A DNA stretch of 64,000 bases from Dyella nitratireducens (GTDB lineage: Bacteria > Pseudomonadota > Gammaproteobacteria > Xanthomonadales > Rhodanobacteraceae), in NCBI RefSeq assembly GCF_014642835.1, contig NZ_BMJA01000002.1:1116867-1180866 (forward strand), in the 5' to 3' direction. The position numbers and the translations under genes were made by a program. The notes under the pieces were generated by a model, which saw only the letters and a list, made by a program, of their open reading frames with translations, searched no databases and was not told the origin of the DNA. Positions 17,774 through 25,824 of the stretch are shown piece after piece. The first letter of the stretch is position 1. Every line of letters starts with the position of its first letter.

Positions 17774-18112
17774 GTTCACGCCATGGCAACACATCACGCT
17801 GCAAAGTCGGAACGGCAACCGTTCACGCCATAGTGTTTGTGGGTGATGTATTTGATTTCTATATCGTTCTGCTTCAATTCGCATCGATCGGCGAGCGACA
17901 ACAGTGGCTGCCTTGCGCAAAGCCGGCTTCCCGCCGCCTGGCCGCGCATGAAGATCAGACCTCCGCCATGGCATCTGTCTGCCGGATGGTGGAGTACCAC
18001 GCCAGTGTCGGCCAAAGTTTCCCTGATCTCCAAAAAAGCCGCATCACTACGCGGTAGAAAGGCTTTTCTCCGGCGAAGCCGTTTGTCCATTTCATCGAGG
18101 AGGATTTCTTCC

Positions 18113-18724
18113 ATGCGCTCCTATCAACGTTTTGCTTGTGCAAGCCTGAGTGTGCTGGCCATCGGGCTCGGCGGATGCCAGGGCTATGTCAAGAAAGCCG
18201 ATTTCGACGCGGCCATCAATGATCTGCGTTCCACGCAACAGAAGCAGCAGCAGGAAATCGACGGCCTGACCCAGCAGATGCAACAGAAGTTCGCCCAATA
18301 CGATGCAAAGATTGCGGAGATGAATGGGCGTATTCGCGTCGACACGGTTTCCCACTTCGCCTTCAACAGCTCCTCGCTGCGCGATGAAGACAAACCGATG
18401 CTCGATGATTTCGCCAAGATCATGTCCAAGAACTATCCGCAGGCCGTGATCACCGTAGAAGGCTTTGCCGATTCCGCAGGTGGCAAGGCCTATAACTACC
18501 GGCTCGCGCATAAACGTGCGGATGCCGTGCGCGATTATCTGGTGAGCGCTGGCATGTCGTCTGACCAGCTACATTCGGTCAGTTATGGCAAGGCGACCAA
18601 TCGCCAGGTGCTGAAGGGCAAATCGGGCGATGACGGGCAACCAAACCGTCGCGTGAGTCTGGTGGTGGATTTCGCCGGCACCGAGGCGCAAGCGCAGCAG
18701 TCACAGGCAGCGCCGCAAGGATAG
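18113..18724 (+). CDS. OmpA-family peptidoglycan-associated lipoprotein
   Basis: This is a 203-aa protein. The start at ATG 18113 follows a strong GAGGAGGA eight bases upstream. The signal peptide ends in a lipobox (GLGGC), so the mature protein would be lipidated. A coiled coil rich in Gln (about 40-75) precedes an OmpA-like peptidoglycan-binding domain (about 85-190), with the motifs TVEGFADSAGGKAYNYRLAH and GQPNRRVSLVV. It probably tethers the envelope to peptidoglycan, like Pal or YiaD-type proteins. It stands alone and ends before two tandem hairpins. An FNR-type site lies 340 bases upstream. Confidence 0.9.
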   Translation: MRSYQRFACASLSVLAIGLGGCQGYVKKADFDAAINDLRSTQQKQQQEIDGLTQQMQQKFAQYDAKIAEMNGRIRVDTVSHFAFNSSSLRDEDKPMLDDFAKIMSKNYPQAVITVEGFADSAGGKAYNYRLAHKRADAVRDYLVSAGMSSDQLHSVSYGKATNRQVLKGKSGDDGQPNRRVSLVVDFAGTEAQAQQSQAAPQG

Positions 18725-18758
18725 TCACAGGTCAACGCTTGATTGCATCGGCTGCTTA

Positions 18759-18824
18759 TCACGCGCAAGCAAAGGCTTGCGCGTGACTGACCCGAAGCCG
18801 CGCAAACAAACCTTGCGCGGCTTC
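18759..18824. terminator. two tandem perfect hairpins
   Basis: TCACGCGCAAGC pairs with GCTTGCGCGTGA (18759-18786, 12-bp stem, 4-base loop). Seven bases on, GAAGCCGCGCAA pairs with TTGCGCGGCTTC (18794-18824, 12-bp stem, 7-base loop). They follow the OmpA-type gene and precede the polyphosphate kinase gene. No T tract follows. Confidence 0.6.
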
Positions 18825-18911
18825 ACTTTGGCGATGCGCTGATTTATTCGACATCGCCGACCAACCCATCCCACAATGCTGGCCGTGACATTCGGCCGCA
18901 AGGAGATGGTT

Positions 18912-19766
18912 ATGGGCTACCGCGAAGAATTCATCATGCACCCCGGCGCGAAGCTGCACCTCGATCGTATCGACCCTTCTTATAAGGGCAAGCAGGAATC
19001 GCATGAGAAGGCGGCGCCGCTCATTGCCGAATCGCTCGCGCAGATGGGGCGATTGCAAGAACTGCTTTACGCTGATGCGAGCCAGTCGTTGCTCATCGTG
19101 CTCCAAGGGCTTGATGCGGCCGGCAAGGATGGCGTCGTTCGGCATCTTTTTACCGGAATGAATCCTCAAGGGACGCGGGTCTTCAGCTTCAAGCAACCCA
19201 GTACGGAAGAGCGCGCACATGATTTTCTCTGGCGGGTTCATCAACACGCGCCGGGCCGCGGCGAGGTCGTTGTTTACAATCGATCGCACTACGAAGATGT
19301 GCTGGTTGTACGCGTACACGAGTTGGTGCCGCGCAAGGTATGGTCGAAACGTTACGAGCTGATCAACGATTTCGAGAACATGCTGGCAAAAAATGGCACG
19401 CGCATCCTGAAGTTCTATTTGCATATCAGCCCCGAGGAGCAGCTTGAGCGCTTCAAGCAGCGGCTCGATGATCCTGCGCGGCAGTGGAAGATCAGCGAGA
19501 GTGACTATTCCGAACGCTTGCTCTGGCCCAAATATACGGAGGCCTATGAGGAAGCGATTGAGCGCACCAGCACGAAGACCGCACCGTGGTTCGTCGTTCC
19601 GGCCAACCACAAGTGGTTCCGCGATCTGGCGATCTCGCAAATCGTTGCTGACGCGATGAGCGGAATGAATTTGAAGACGCCGCCGCCACGCATCGACCTG
19701 GCGGCAATCCGCAAGAAATATCACGCCGCTGCAGAGAAGGGTAGGCGGAAAAATGCGTGGGCGTGA
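18912..19766 (+). CDS. ppk2: PPK2-family polyphosphate:nucleotide phosphotransferase
   Basis: This 284-aa cytoplasmic enzyme would transfer phosphate between inorganic polyphosphate and nucleotides. The Walker A sequence GLDAAGKDG begins at residue 66 with Lys72, and the Walker B/lid region includes NRSHYEDVLVVRV and, later, the conserved ISESDYSERLLWPKY region. The length suits single-domain PPK2 proteins. ATG 18912 follows AGGAG with a six-base gap; a longer frame opens at 18876 but lacks a ribosome site. Which direction or nucleotide is preferred cannot be told from sequence. It appears monocistronic. Confidence 0.9.
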   Translation: MGYREEFIMHPGAKLHLDRIDPSYKGKQESHEKAAPLIAESLAQMGRLQELLYADASQSLLIVLQGLDAAGKDGVVRHLFTGMNPQGTRVFSFKQPSTEERAHDFLWRVHQHAPGRGEVVVYNRSHYEDVLVVRVHELVPRKVWSKRYELINDFENMLAKNGTRILKFYLHISPEEQLERFKQRLDDPARQWKISESDYSERLLWPKYTEAYEEAIERTSTKTAPWFVVPANHKWFRDLAISQIVADAMSGMNLKTPPPRIDLAAIRKKYHAAAEKGRRKNAWA

Positions 19767-20224
19767 CGATGGTTTTGCAAAAAGATGACACGTTTGCAGA
19801 TGGCTAAAAAAAAGCTGACATGGTCATGATTGATCTGTGCGCTTTATAGAAAGCACCTATCACTTCTATCCGAATAATCAATTAGACGAATTATAGGCCG
19901 GCTGTCCTAATAGCACGGCTACGGGGCTTAAAGGACAGGCCTTGGTGTGTCACCCGCGCGGGAACAGCATGTCTGGGTCGTGGGAAGTCTTGCGGATGTA
20001 GCGACAGCGCGATTCTGTGCTGATCGCTAGTGACCTGACGTGTGCCGTTCGCGTTCGGCAAGTTGGAGTGGGGTAATGCCGAGGTGGTCATGCCATTGAC
20101 CACTCGTTTCCATGCGTCATGCGTGCGATTTTTCTGCCGGGTTTGCCTGCGATGGACAGCCGGTGAGGGTGCCTTGCGCGCAGTGCCGCATGAATCTTCA
20201 AAACAATGCAAAGGGGTAGCATTG
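19767..20224. other. intergenic region without a recognised gene
   Basis: The first half (19767-19900) is AT-rich and could hold promoters. At 19905-19945 TGTCC and GGACA with flanking GGCC runs can pair around an A/T-rich loop, which might be a structured leader, but it matches no riboswitch I recognise. AAGGGG eight bases before ATG 20225 is the ribosome site of the next gene. Confidence 0.45.
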
Positions 20225-20908
20225 ATGTCAACGATTCGTCGATCTGCGGCATGGTGGTGTGCCTGTTTGGCCTGGGCGCTTCTGCCATCGGCATCTTATG
20301 CGTCAGGCTCATCAGCGGCGGAACTGTCGTCCGAAGTAACCGGGCGCGTGGTTCTGTCTGCCGGGCCCGGTCAGCATGTGGATGCCAGCGACATGCCTAA
20401 TACCTTGGTGTACTTCGTCCCGGCGAAAGGGCGTGTGCACGTCAAGCCTGGCCATTTCTCCATCTACACCGTCAATCATGATTTCCGTCCGGCGGCGATG
20501 GCGGTTCCGTTGGGAAGCACGGTGACGTTTACCAATCTGGATGAGTTGCTGCATAACCTTTATTCGGCAACGCCCAGCTCGACCTTCGATTTTCAATTCC
20601 AGGCATCGGGGCAATCGATATCGCATTCGTTTACGCATGCAGGCCTGGTGCTGATCGGCTGCAGCGTGCACCGCTCGATGGAACTGGATTTGGTGGTCGT
20701 GCCGACGCCCTACGTATCGCAAGTAAGTGCAGACGGTCACTTCGTGCTGCATGGGTTACCTAGGGGACCTGGTCAGCTCTACTTCTGGAATCCTCGCGTT
20801 GGTCTTGTTCCATCGAACGTGAGCGCGCCTGCCTCGGATCTGACGCAATCGTTGGTGGCGACCAAACCTGCGGTGGCGACCGAGCTCAATGCGGGGCAGA
20901 TCCGATGA
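20225..20908 (+). CDS. periplasmic cupredoxin-like (plastocyanin-fold) protein
   Basis: This 227-aa protein has a signal peptide cut near SYASG. A beta-sandwich domain (about 45-170) carries likely type-1 copper ligands: His in LLHNLY, then Cys, His and Met in GCSVHRSMEL, the arrangement seen in methylamine-utilisation-type cupredoxins, which also share the VVPTPY segment after the Met. A small carboxypeptidase-regulatory-like region follows (GHFVLHGLPRGPGQLYFW). It would bind copper or carry electrons in the periplasm. The stop codon overlaps the next gene's start (ATGA), so the two are translationally coupled; pairing with a membrane sensor suggests a sensing partner. Confidence 0.82.
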   Translation: MSTIRRSAAWWCACLAWALLPSASYASGSSAAELSSEVTGRVVLSAGPGQHVDASDMPNTLVYFVPAKGRVHVKPGHFSIYTVNHDFRPAAMAVPLGSTVTFTNLDELLHNLYSATPSSTFDFQFQASGQSISHSFTHAGLVLIGCSVHRSMELDLVVVPTPYVSQVSADGHFVLHGLPRGPGQLYFWNPRVGLVPSNVSAPASDLTQSLVATKPAVATELNAGQIR

Positions 20909-21966
20909 AGCCCTCTCTTGGTTTTTTGCTTCGCGGGATGCTCGCCGTCGTCGTGCTGACACTGGCAGCAGCCCTCAGTGCCAAGGCCTTCCTCAAGCAA
21001 GCGGCGAACAGCAGCGAATTGGAACGGTTGCAGCAAACCGGATTGATCGAGCAGGAACTGCAGAAATCCGAGTTCGAACAACTGGCGCTGCGGGCGCAGA
21101 TGTTGGCGTCGGATCGCGATTTCGTCGAATACGTCACCCAGTCGCTGACGCCCAATCCGGCGCGGGGAGGCGCGATCGACAAACTGTCGATCACGGATCT
21201 CCTGGGCGAGCGTCGGCAAGGTTATGACGTAGCCATGGTGTTGGATGCGCAAGGGCAGCTCGTGAGCCAATCGGGTGTGTTGGCGGAGCGCAGTGACAGC
21301 ATCGCGAGCGATCCGTTGGTCACGCAAACCATCAAGGGCGGCGCACCTTCCCAAGGCGCGTGGTTCCAGGATGGCGTGCTGTACTGGGTAGTGGTATCGC
21401 CTTTGACTCAAGCCAATGCACTGAAAGGTTTGCTTGTCACCGCGAACCAGGCCAATCACTTGTTTTCGCAACGGGTTGCCGGATTGTCGCGCAGCGATGT
21501 GGTGCTGATGACGTCACCCTCCACCGTCGCGGCTTTCAGCGGCGGCGTGGATGTGCCTTCGCAGAATGTGTTGAGCGCGCACGGTGCCGATGTGATGGCA
21601 TTGGCACGCAGCGGAGGAGGGGCACTCGTCGTTCGTGATGGCCAACGGGACGTCCAGACGTGGGTGACACCGGTGCGTGTGTCTGGCCTTGACCTTGCCA
21701 TGGTGGCGCTGGATATGGCCGATGACCATGCGTTCGCGCAGAGCGAGTTGTTGCTGGTCGGCAGCATCGTCCTGTTCGGCGTGATCGTGGCACTCCTGGT
21801 CGTCACGCAATGGTGGCGTACCTGGCGACCACTCGATCAGATTCTCGATGTGCTTGATCGCGCTGCGCAAGGCGATCACACCCTGGTTCTTCGCGTTCGA
21901 GGAAGCGCGCTCGTGACGCGTATTGGCGAGAGCTTCAACCGCATACTCAATCCCAACCGCTCGTGA
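20905..21966 (+). CDS. membrane sensor-like protein with HAMP segment but no output domain
   Basis: This is a 353-aa protein. One transmembrane helix (about 8-28), a ~260-residue periplasmic region with CACHE-like content (YDVAMVLDAQGQLVSQSG; GVLYWVVVSPL), and a second transmembrane helix (about 288-310) are followed by a short HAMP-like segment (WRPLDQILDVLDRAAQGDH through ESFNRIL). The protein then simply stops: there is no kinase, cyclase or chemotaxis signalling domain, and the next gene starts 17 bases later with a different function. It starts inside the stop codon of the cupredoxin gene. It may signal through a partner via HAMP contacts, or be a relic of a larger sensor. Confidence 0.75.
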   Translation: MKPSLGFLLRGMLAVVVLTLAAALSAKAFLKQAANSSELERLQQTGLIEQELQKSEFEQLALRAQMLASDRDFVEYVTQSLTPNPARGGAIDKLSITDLLGERRQGYDVAMVLDAQGQLVSQSGVLAERSDSIASDPLVTQTIKGGAPSQGAWFQDGVLYWVVVSPLTQANALKGLLVTANQANHLFSQRVAGLSRSDVVLMTSPSTVAAFSGGVDVPSQNVLSAHGADVMALARSGGGALVVRDGQRDVQTWVTPVRVSGLDLAMVALDMADDHAFAQSELLLVGSIVLFGVIVALLVVTQWWRTWRPLDQILDVLDRAAQGDHTLVLRVRGSALVTRIGESFNRILNPNRS

Positions 21967-21983
21967 CACCACTGGAGGTCACC

Positions 21984-22484
21984 ATGAAGCAGCATCTTTC
22001 AACCTTGCTCATTGCCGTTGCCGCGGGTGCATTGCCGCTGATGGCGCACGCCGCCGATACCGTTTCCGCTGCCGACAAGGCATTCGTTGCCATGGTGAGC
22101 CAGGGCGGCATGTTCGAGGTGCAATTGGGCCAGCTCGCGGCAACGCAGGGCAGCACGCAGGACATCAAGGACCAGGGCACGACGGAGGCGCATGATCATC
22201 AGCTCGTCGGCGACAAGCTGAGCTCCATCGCCAAGACTGCCGGCATTCCCGTTGCCGATTCGCTCAATGCCGGATTCCAGAAGAAGCTGGATGATCTCAA
22301 AGCCTTGTCCGGCCTCACATTCGATATGGCCTATTTGCGCAGCATGGACGATATCCATCACAAGGACGGTGCGGCGTTTGCCAAGGAAGCCGCGTCTGGC
22401 ACGAATACCGATCTGCGCGCCTTCGCCGCTGAAACGCATCGGATCGTCGTGCGCCATTTGGGTGAGCTGGGCGCCAAGCCCTAA
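21984..22484 (+). CDS. DUF4142 family periplasmic protein
   Basis: This 166-aa protein has a clear signal peptide (cleavage near AHAAD). The rest is a four-helix, ferritin-like DUF4142 domain, recognisable from AADKAFVAMVSQGGMFEVQL, the central HDHQLVGDKL-type segment and YLRSMDDIHHKDGAAF. Function is unknown; DUF4142 proteins are periplasmic or outer-membrane-associated and often stress-induced. GGAGG lies five bases ahead of ATG 21984 and only 17 bases separate it from the sensor gene, so the three genes probably form one transcript. A hairpin with a T tract follows. Confidence 0.85.
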   Translation: MKQHLSTLLIAVAAGALPLMAHAADTVSAADKAFVAMVSQGGMFEVQLGQLAATQGSTQDIKDQGTTEAHDHQLVGDKLSSIAKTAGIPVADSLNAGFQKKLDDLKALSGLTFDMAYLRSMDDIHHKDGAAFAKEAASGTNTDLRAFAAETHRIVVRHLGELGAKP

Positions 22485-22513
22485 ACCTGGTTGGTTGTAA
22501 AACATACAAAACC

Positions 22514-22561
22514 GCGGTGGTGCCGGCCGGTATAAGCCGCGCACCACTGCTGGCATTTTTT
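22514..22561 (+). terminator. Rho-independent terminator
   Basis: GCGGTGGTGC (22514-22523) pairs with GCACCACTGC (22541-22550) with one G-T wobble. A run of six T follows at 22556-22561. It lies 30 bases after the DUF4142 gene and ends the cupredoxin/sensor/DUF4142 unit. Confidence 0.6.
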
Positions 22562-22790
22562 GTGCAAATGCCCCTTGTTAATGCTTGCGCATCAGCTCGT
22601 CACGCCCGATTAACAGCGGTTTTACCGCTTGACTGATACAGCAGCGGCCACGACTCATTTGACGGCATGGATCATCTGACAGTCGTGATGGGCGGCAGGG
22701 GACCGCGACTCTGATATAGGCATTCCCGCATGGGCACCTTGGTTGTTCATGCGCCTGATGGCGCTGCTGTCTTTTCAGGCCGAAACGTCC

Positions 22791-23873
22791 ATGAAACGAA
22801 TCGTTCTCGCTTGTGATGGAACATGGAACACGCCAGATCAGCGTGACAAAGAAGAACGCGAGCGCTTATGGGCCTACGTTTTACGGCAAGTGCGAGCGTT
22901 GAGAGCAGGAGAAAAGCTCGATGGCTTCCGTCCCGGAAAACGCAAACCCACCAATGTCGTCAAACTGATCCGGGCGGTGCTTCCCTGTGATGCCGCCGGA
23001 GTCGTTCAAATATCGTTTTACGACAAAGGCGTCGGGACGCATTGGGGCATTTCAAAATGGGTCGAAGGGGCGACCGGCTATGGCGTTTCTCGCAACATCA
23101 TCGAGACGTATCAATTTCTGTGTCTCAACTATCAAGCGGGTGACGAGATATTTATCTTCGGATTCAGCCGCGGCGCGTTTACCGCGCGCAGTCTGGTCGC
23201 CCTGCTCACGAAGGTAGGCGTGCTTCCCAAGGCACATATTTTCTACAGCCCGGAAGCGTACAAGCTTTATCGCACGCAAGCCGATGCCGCGGAATTTCGA
23301 AAAGAACATGAGTGCCTGGACGTCACCATCCGTTTCCTGGGGGTTTTCGATACCGTCGGTGCGCTGGGTATTCCCGTCGGCGTACTCAACATTTTCACTC
23401 GCCGCCTCTATCGTTTTCATGACGTCAGCCTGTCGCCCATCGTTGAACACGCTTTCCACGCGCTTGCCTTGGATGAACGCCGCAAACAGTTCGCACCGAC
23501 ATTGTGGGACCCGGATCAGCGTGTTCCCGTCGAGCGTATGGAGCAGGTCTGGTATGCGGGAGTCCATTCCAATATCGGAGGCGGCTATGATCCTGACGGC
23601 TTGGCCAATATTCCGCTTCATTCGATGAAGAACCGCGCCCAATCGCTCAAGTTGGCGTTTGATGAAGCATTTCTTGCGAATTACAAGCCGAATCCTGCCG
23701 GAGAGATGCGCCAGTCTCGAAAGGGCATCTATCGGCTGACAAGAAAGTTGTGTCGCCCTGTTCTGAAGACGCCACATGGCAACGAGCGCATCCATGAAAC
23801 CGTTGGGGAGCGCGAGGATCGCGCCGTCCCATCTTATAAACCGCAAAATCCCGGTTACAGGAGGCCATCATGA
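22791..23873 (+). CDS. DUF2235 alpha/beta hydrolase (phospholipase-like)
   Basis: This 360-aa protein has no signal peptide. It starts with the family signature KRIVLACDGTWN; ATG 22791 was chosen because this is where the family begins, although no strong ribosome site precedes it. The nucleophile elbow is Gly124-Phe-Ser126-Arg-Gly128. The catalytic Asp may be in LGVFDTVGALG and the His in WYAGVHSNIGGGY. DUF2235 includes the Tle1 type VI lipase effectors, but standalone cytoplasmic members exist and no type VI gene is nearby. Its stop overlaps the next gene's start (ATGA), making it the first gene of a three-gene unit with an unknown protein and an MBL-fold protein. Confidence 0.85.
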   Translation: MKRIVLACDGTWNTPDQRDKEERERLWAYVLRQVRALRAGEKLDGFRPGKRKPTNVVKLIRAVLPCDAAGVVQISFYDKGVGTHWGISKWVEGATGYGVSRNIIETYQFLCLNYQAGDEIFIFGFSRGAFTARSLVALLTKVGVLPKAHIFYSPEAYKLYRTQADAAEFRKEHECLDVTIRFLGVFDTVGALGIPVGVLNIFTRRLYRFHDVSLSPIVEHAFHALALDERRKQFAPTLWDPDQRVPVERMEQVWYAGVHSNIGGGYDPDGLANIPLHSMKNRAQSLKLAFDEAFLANYKPNPAGEMRQSRKGIYRLTRKLCRPVLKTPHGNERIHETVGEREDRAVPSYKPQNPGYRRPS

Positions 23874-24529
23874 GCACGATCGAGGCTGCGAATGGAATGG
23901 TTGACTACACGCGTGACGGTGGTTTGTATTTTGCGTTCGTCGAATCGATCGACGAGCTAAACGGTGACGCGCTGAAAGAGCGTGACGACATGCCGGACTA
24001 TTGGCGCAATATTCTTGACAGGCGCGATGACGATTCTCTGCAATTCCCCACGCATGGCATTTGGCTGGATTGCGTGAGGTATGACTATTTTTCAAGCATC
24101 ACATGGCGGGGCGATGTCTGCAGGCGAAACGAGGACGAGGATGCCGTACTGCGCCGCAAGCAACTGATCGAGCTGGATGCCAACCAATTTGCCGTGATAT
24201 TGCTGCTCATGAATCATGCGGATGGATCCCGGGCGCTTGAGTCATTCCAGGAAGGATCCTGGCATGAAATCCAATTGAGGCAGTTGCATGGATTGCCCGT
24301 TGTGGCCGCGTCGGATTTCGATGTCGCCGCGGTACAAGCTTGCCGCCTTGAATGGCGATACGAAGTTGAGAGGCAACAGCGGGATGTTCTGCATAACGTA
24401 TTCAATTTGGAATTCCTTCCCGATGCGCGATGGGGCGGGCGCGGCGGTGAGCCGTGGCGGCCGCTTTCCTTGCCGCCTTCGAAAGATATGGGTCTGTACG
24501 ACCTGCCTTATCACATGTTGAAGGGGTGA
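23870..24529 (+). CDS. hypothetical protein of the DUF2235/MBL module
   Basis: This 219-aa soluble protein belongs to no family I recognise. It has no signal peptide or membrane segment and is acidic, with many Trp/Asp/Arg. It contains a block IELDANQFAVILLLMNH and a C-terminal tail rich in Pro/Gly/Trp (RWGGRGGEPWRPLSLPP). Translational coupling on both sides (4-base overlap upstream, 3-base gap downstream) shows that it works with the DUF2235 hydrolase and the MBL-fold protein. It could be an adaptor, inhibitor or regulator of the hydrolase; nothing in the sequence decides. Confidence 0.75.
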   Translation: MSTIEAANGMVDYTRDGGLYFAFVESIDELNGDALKERDDMPDYWRNILDRRDDDSLQFPTHGIWLDCVRYDYFSSITWRGDVCRRNEDEDAVLRRKQLIELDANQFAVILLLMNHADGSRALESFQEGSWHEIQLRQLHGLPVVAASDFDVAAVQACRLEWRYEVERQQRDVLHNVFNLEFLPDARWGGRGGEPWRPLSLPPSKDMGLYDLPYHMLKG

Positions 24530-24532
24530 CAT

Positions 24533-25444
24533 ATGGAAGAGAAAACAGCGCTTTCCTCGACGGATGTCGCAAGCACCATCACGGCGACGGCCGACACCGC
24601 GACATTGCAGCTCATCCCTGCGACCGTTACGGAGATCAAAGGTGTACGCGTGTTCGATGTCGGGCAGGGCGACTGCATCGGCCTGCGCGATCAAAATGAT
24701 GAGGTGTGCTGCTACGTCGACTACGGTGGCAATGAATATCATCCGGATCAAAGCAATCCATCTCGTACTGCAAGCCGTCTTCCCGTGCAGGCTGGTTCGC
24801 ACTACGTTCCCGTCATTTTGACCCATTGGGATAAAGACCACTACTGGTCGGCGAACAAGAAAAATCCGGCGGCACAGAAATGCGAATGGCTGGTGCCCCG
24901 TCAGCTGGTTTCACCGCAGGCAACCCGTTTTGCGGCGAAACTTGCCAATGCCAAATGCTGGCCGGAGTCGATAGGCGATCAAGCGGTGTCGTTTGCCGTG
25001 GGAACGGATGACGAAGTCGAGATACGCAAGTGCGCCACGTTCCCGGCAAATGCTCAAAAGGAAGATCGAAACCATTCCGGATTGGCGATCAACCTGAAGC
25101 GCCAGCCTTCGGGTGGCACAGCGACGCACATGCTTTTGCCGGGTGACTGCGCGTTCGATCGCATCCCCAACTTGCCTGCCAAGCTTTCGCTACGTGCCAT
25201 TGTCGCTTACCACCATGGCGCTTCGACCGATTGGTGTGCCGCGACGGAGCAAACGCTTGCGAACGCATATTCCCCGTATGTCATGGCGTATTCATACGGA
25301 ACGCATTCGCCCGGAAAGAAGAATCACTACGGCCATCCAAATCGGTCGAACTATCAGAGTTGCCATCCGAATTGGGATATCGGTGCAATCATCACGGAAG
25401 ATATAAGGGCGAAAGGTCTGAACTCGTCGGATTTGGACTGGTGA
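24533..25444 (+). CDS. ComEC-like metallo-beta-lactamase-fold hydrolase
   Basis: This 303-aa soluble protein lacks the ComEC membrane channel. The metal site is intact: VFDVGQGDCIGL opens the fold, His98-Trp-Asp-Lys-Asp-His103 is the HxDxDH ligand motif, LLPGDC supplies the next Asp, AYHHGAS the next His pair, and SYGTHSPGKKNHYGHPN the closing ComEC-type SxGxxNxYGHP motif. Such domains act as nucleases or phosphodiesterases. A Ser/Thr-rich ~35-residue N-terminal extension precedes the fold. It is the third gene of the tight DUF2235/unknown/MBL unit. Confidence 0.85.
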   Translation: MEEKTALSSTDVASTITATADTATLQLIPATVTEIKGVRVFDVGQGDCIGLRDQNDEVCCYVDYGGNEYHPDQSNPSRTASRLPVQAGSHYVPVILTHWDKDHYWSANKKNPAAQKCEWLVPRQLVSPQATRFAAKLANAKCWPESIGDQAVSFAVGTDDEVEIRKCATFPANAQKEDRNHSGLAINLKRQPSGGTATHMLLPGDCAFDRIPNLPAKLSLRAIVAYHHGASTDWCAATEQTLANAYSPYVMAYSYGTHSPGKKNHYGHPNRSNYQSCHPNWDIGAIITEDIRAKGLNSSDLDW

Positions 25445-25562
25445 TGATGAGTAGGGTCGATCCTTTAAGGCAAAAGATGCTCGGTCCCTGAGGTATCCCT
25501 ACGTTTTCTGCTGGATGATCTGAACTAAATCAGCAAGCTAGCCAAGGTTTATTAAATGACCT

Positions 25563-25697
25563 CACCGTCATTCCGGCGAAGGCCGGAATCCAGTTCAAAT
25601 ACGCTGTGCGAAGCACTCAACATAAAAAAAATATCGTGTGCTTCGCACGTCATTTTTTAACTGGATTCCGGCGTTCGCCGGAATGACGGTGAGGTAA
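25563..25697. repeat. dispersed repeat family B, composite copy
   Basis: CACCGTCATTCCGGCGAAGG at the left and the inverse TTCGCCGGAATGACGGTGAG at the right enclose a second inverted pair, TGTGCGAAGCACTC and GTGTGCTTCGCACG, around an A-rich centre. The inner pair recurs at 53617-53660. The rest of the 25445-25824 gap shows no gene. Confidence 0.75.
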
Positions 25698-25824
25698 AAA
25701 TGCCAAGTATTGGCCGCGAGAAAAACCCTTCCTTGAATAGCTCGAAAAACGTGGGGAAACCTCAGGGCCCAGCCCGCCCTCTTGTCGCTTTCTCCAGGCG
25801 ACATTGAAATGCCCCGCGCCGCTA

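Larger units (their letters stand above)
16909..18112. other. 1.2-kb intergenic region rich in dispersed repeats
   Basis: Apart from repeats at 17189-17230 and 17511-17590 (family B) and 17244-17401 (family C), and an FNR-type palindrome at 17760-17773, I see no gene with a credible start and composition. A minus-strand frame at 16932-17117 has protein-like Asn/Thr/Gly-rich content but no ribosome site or recognisable family. The 340 bases before the OmpA-type gene may be a long leader. Confidence 0.55.

Noticed and set aside
19905-19945. Possible riboswitch before the cupredoxin gene
   Set aside because: Only short stems can be drawn and the loop matches no known aptamer; kept only as a note in the intergenic entry.
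22791-23873. DUF2235 protein as a type VI secreted Tle1 effector
   Set aside because: No VgrG, PAAR, Hcp or periplasmic immunity lipoprotein is adjacent, so the label is not supported, though it cannot be excluded.
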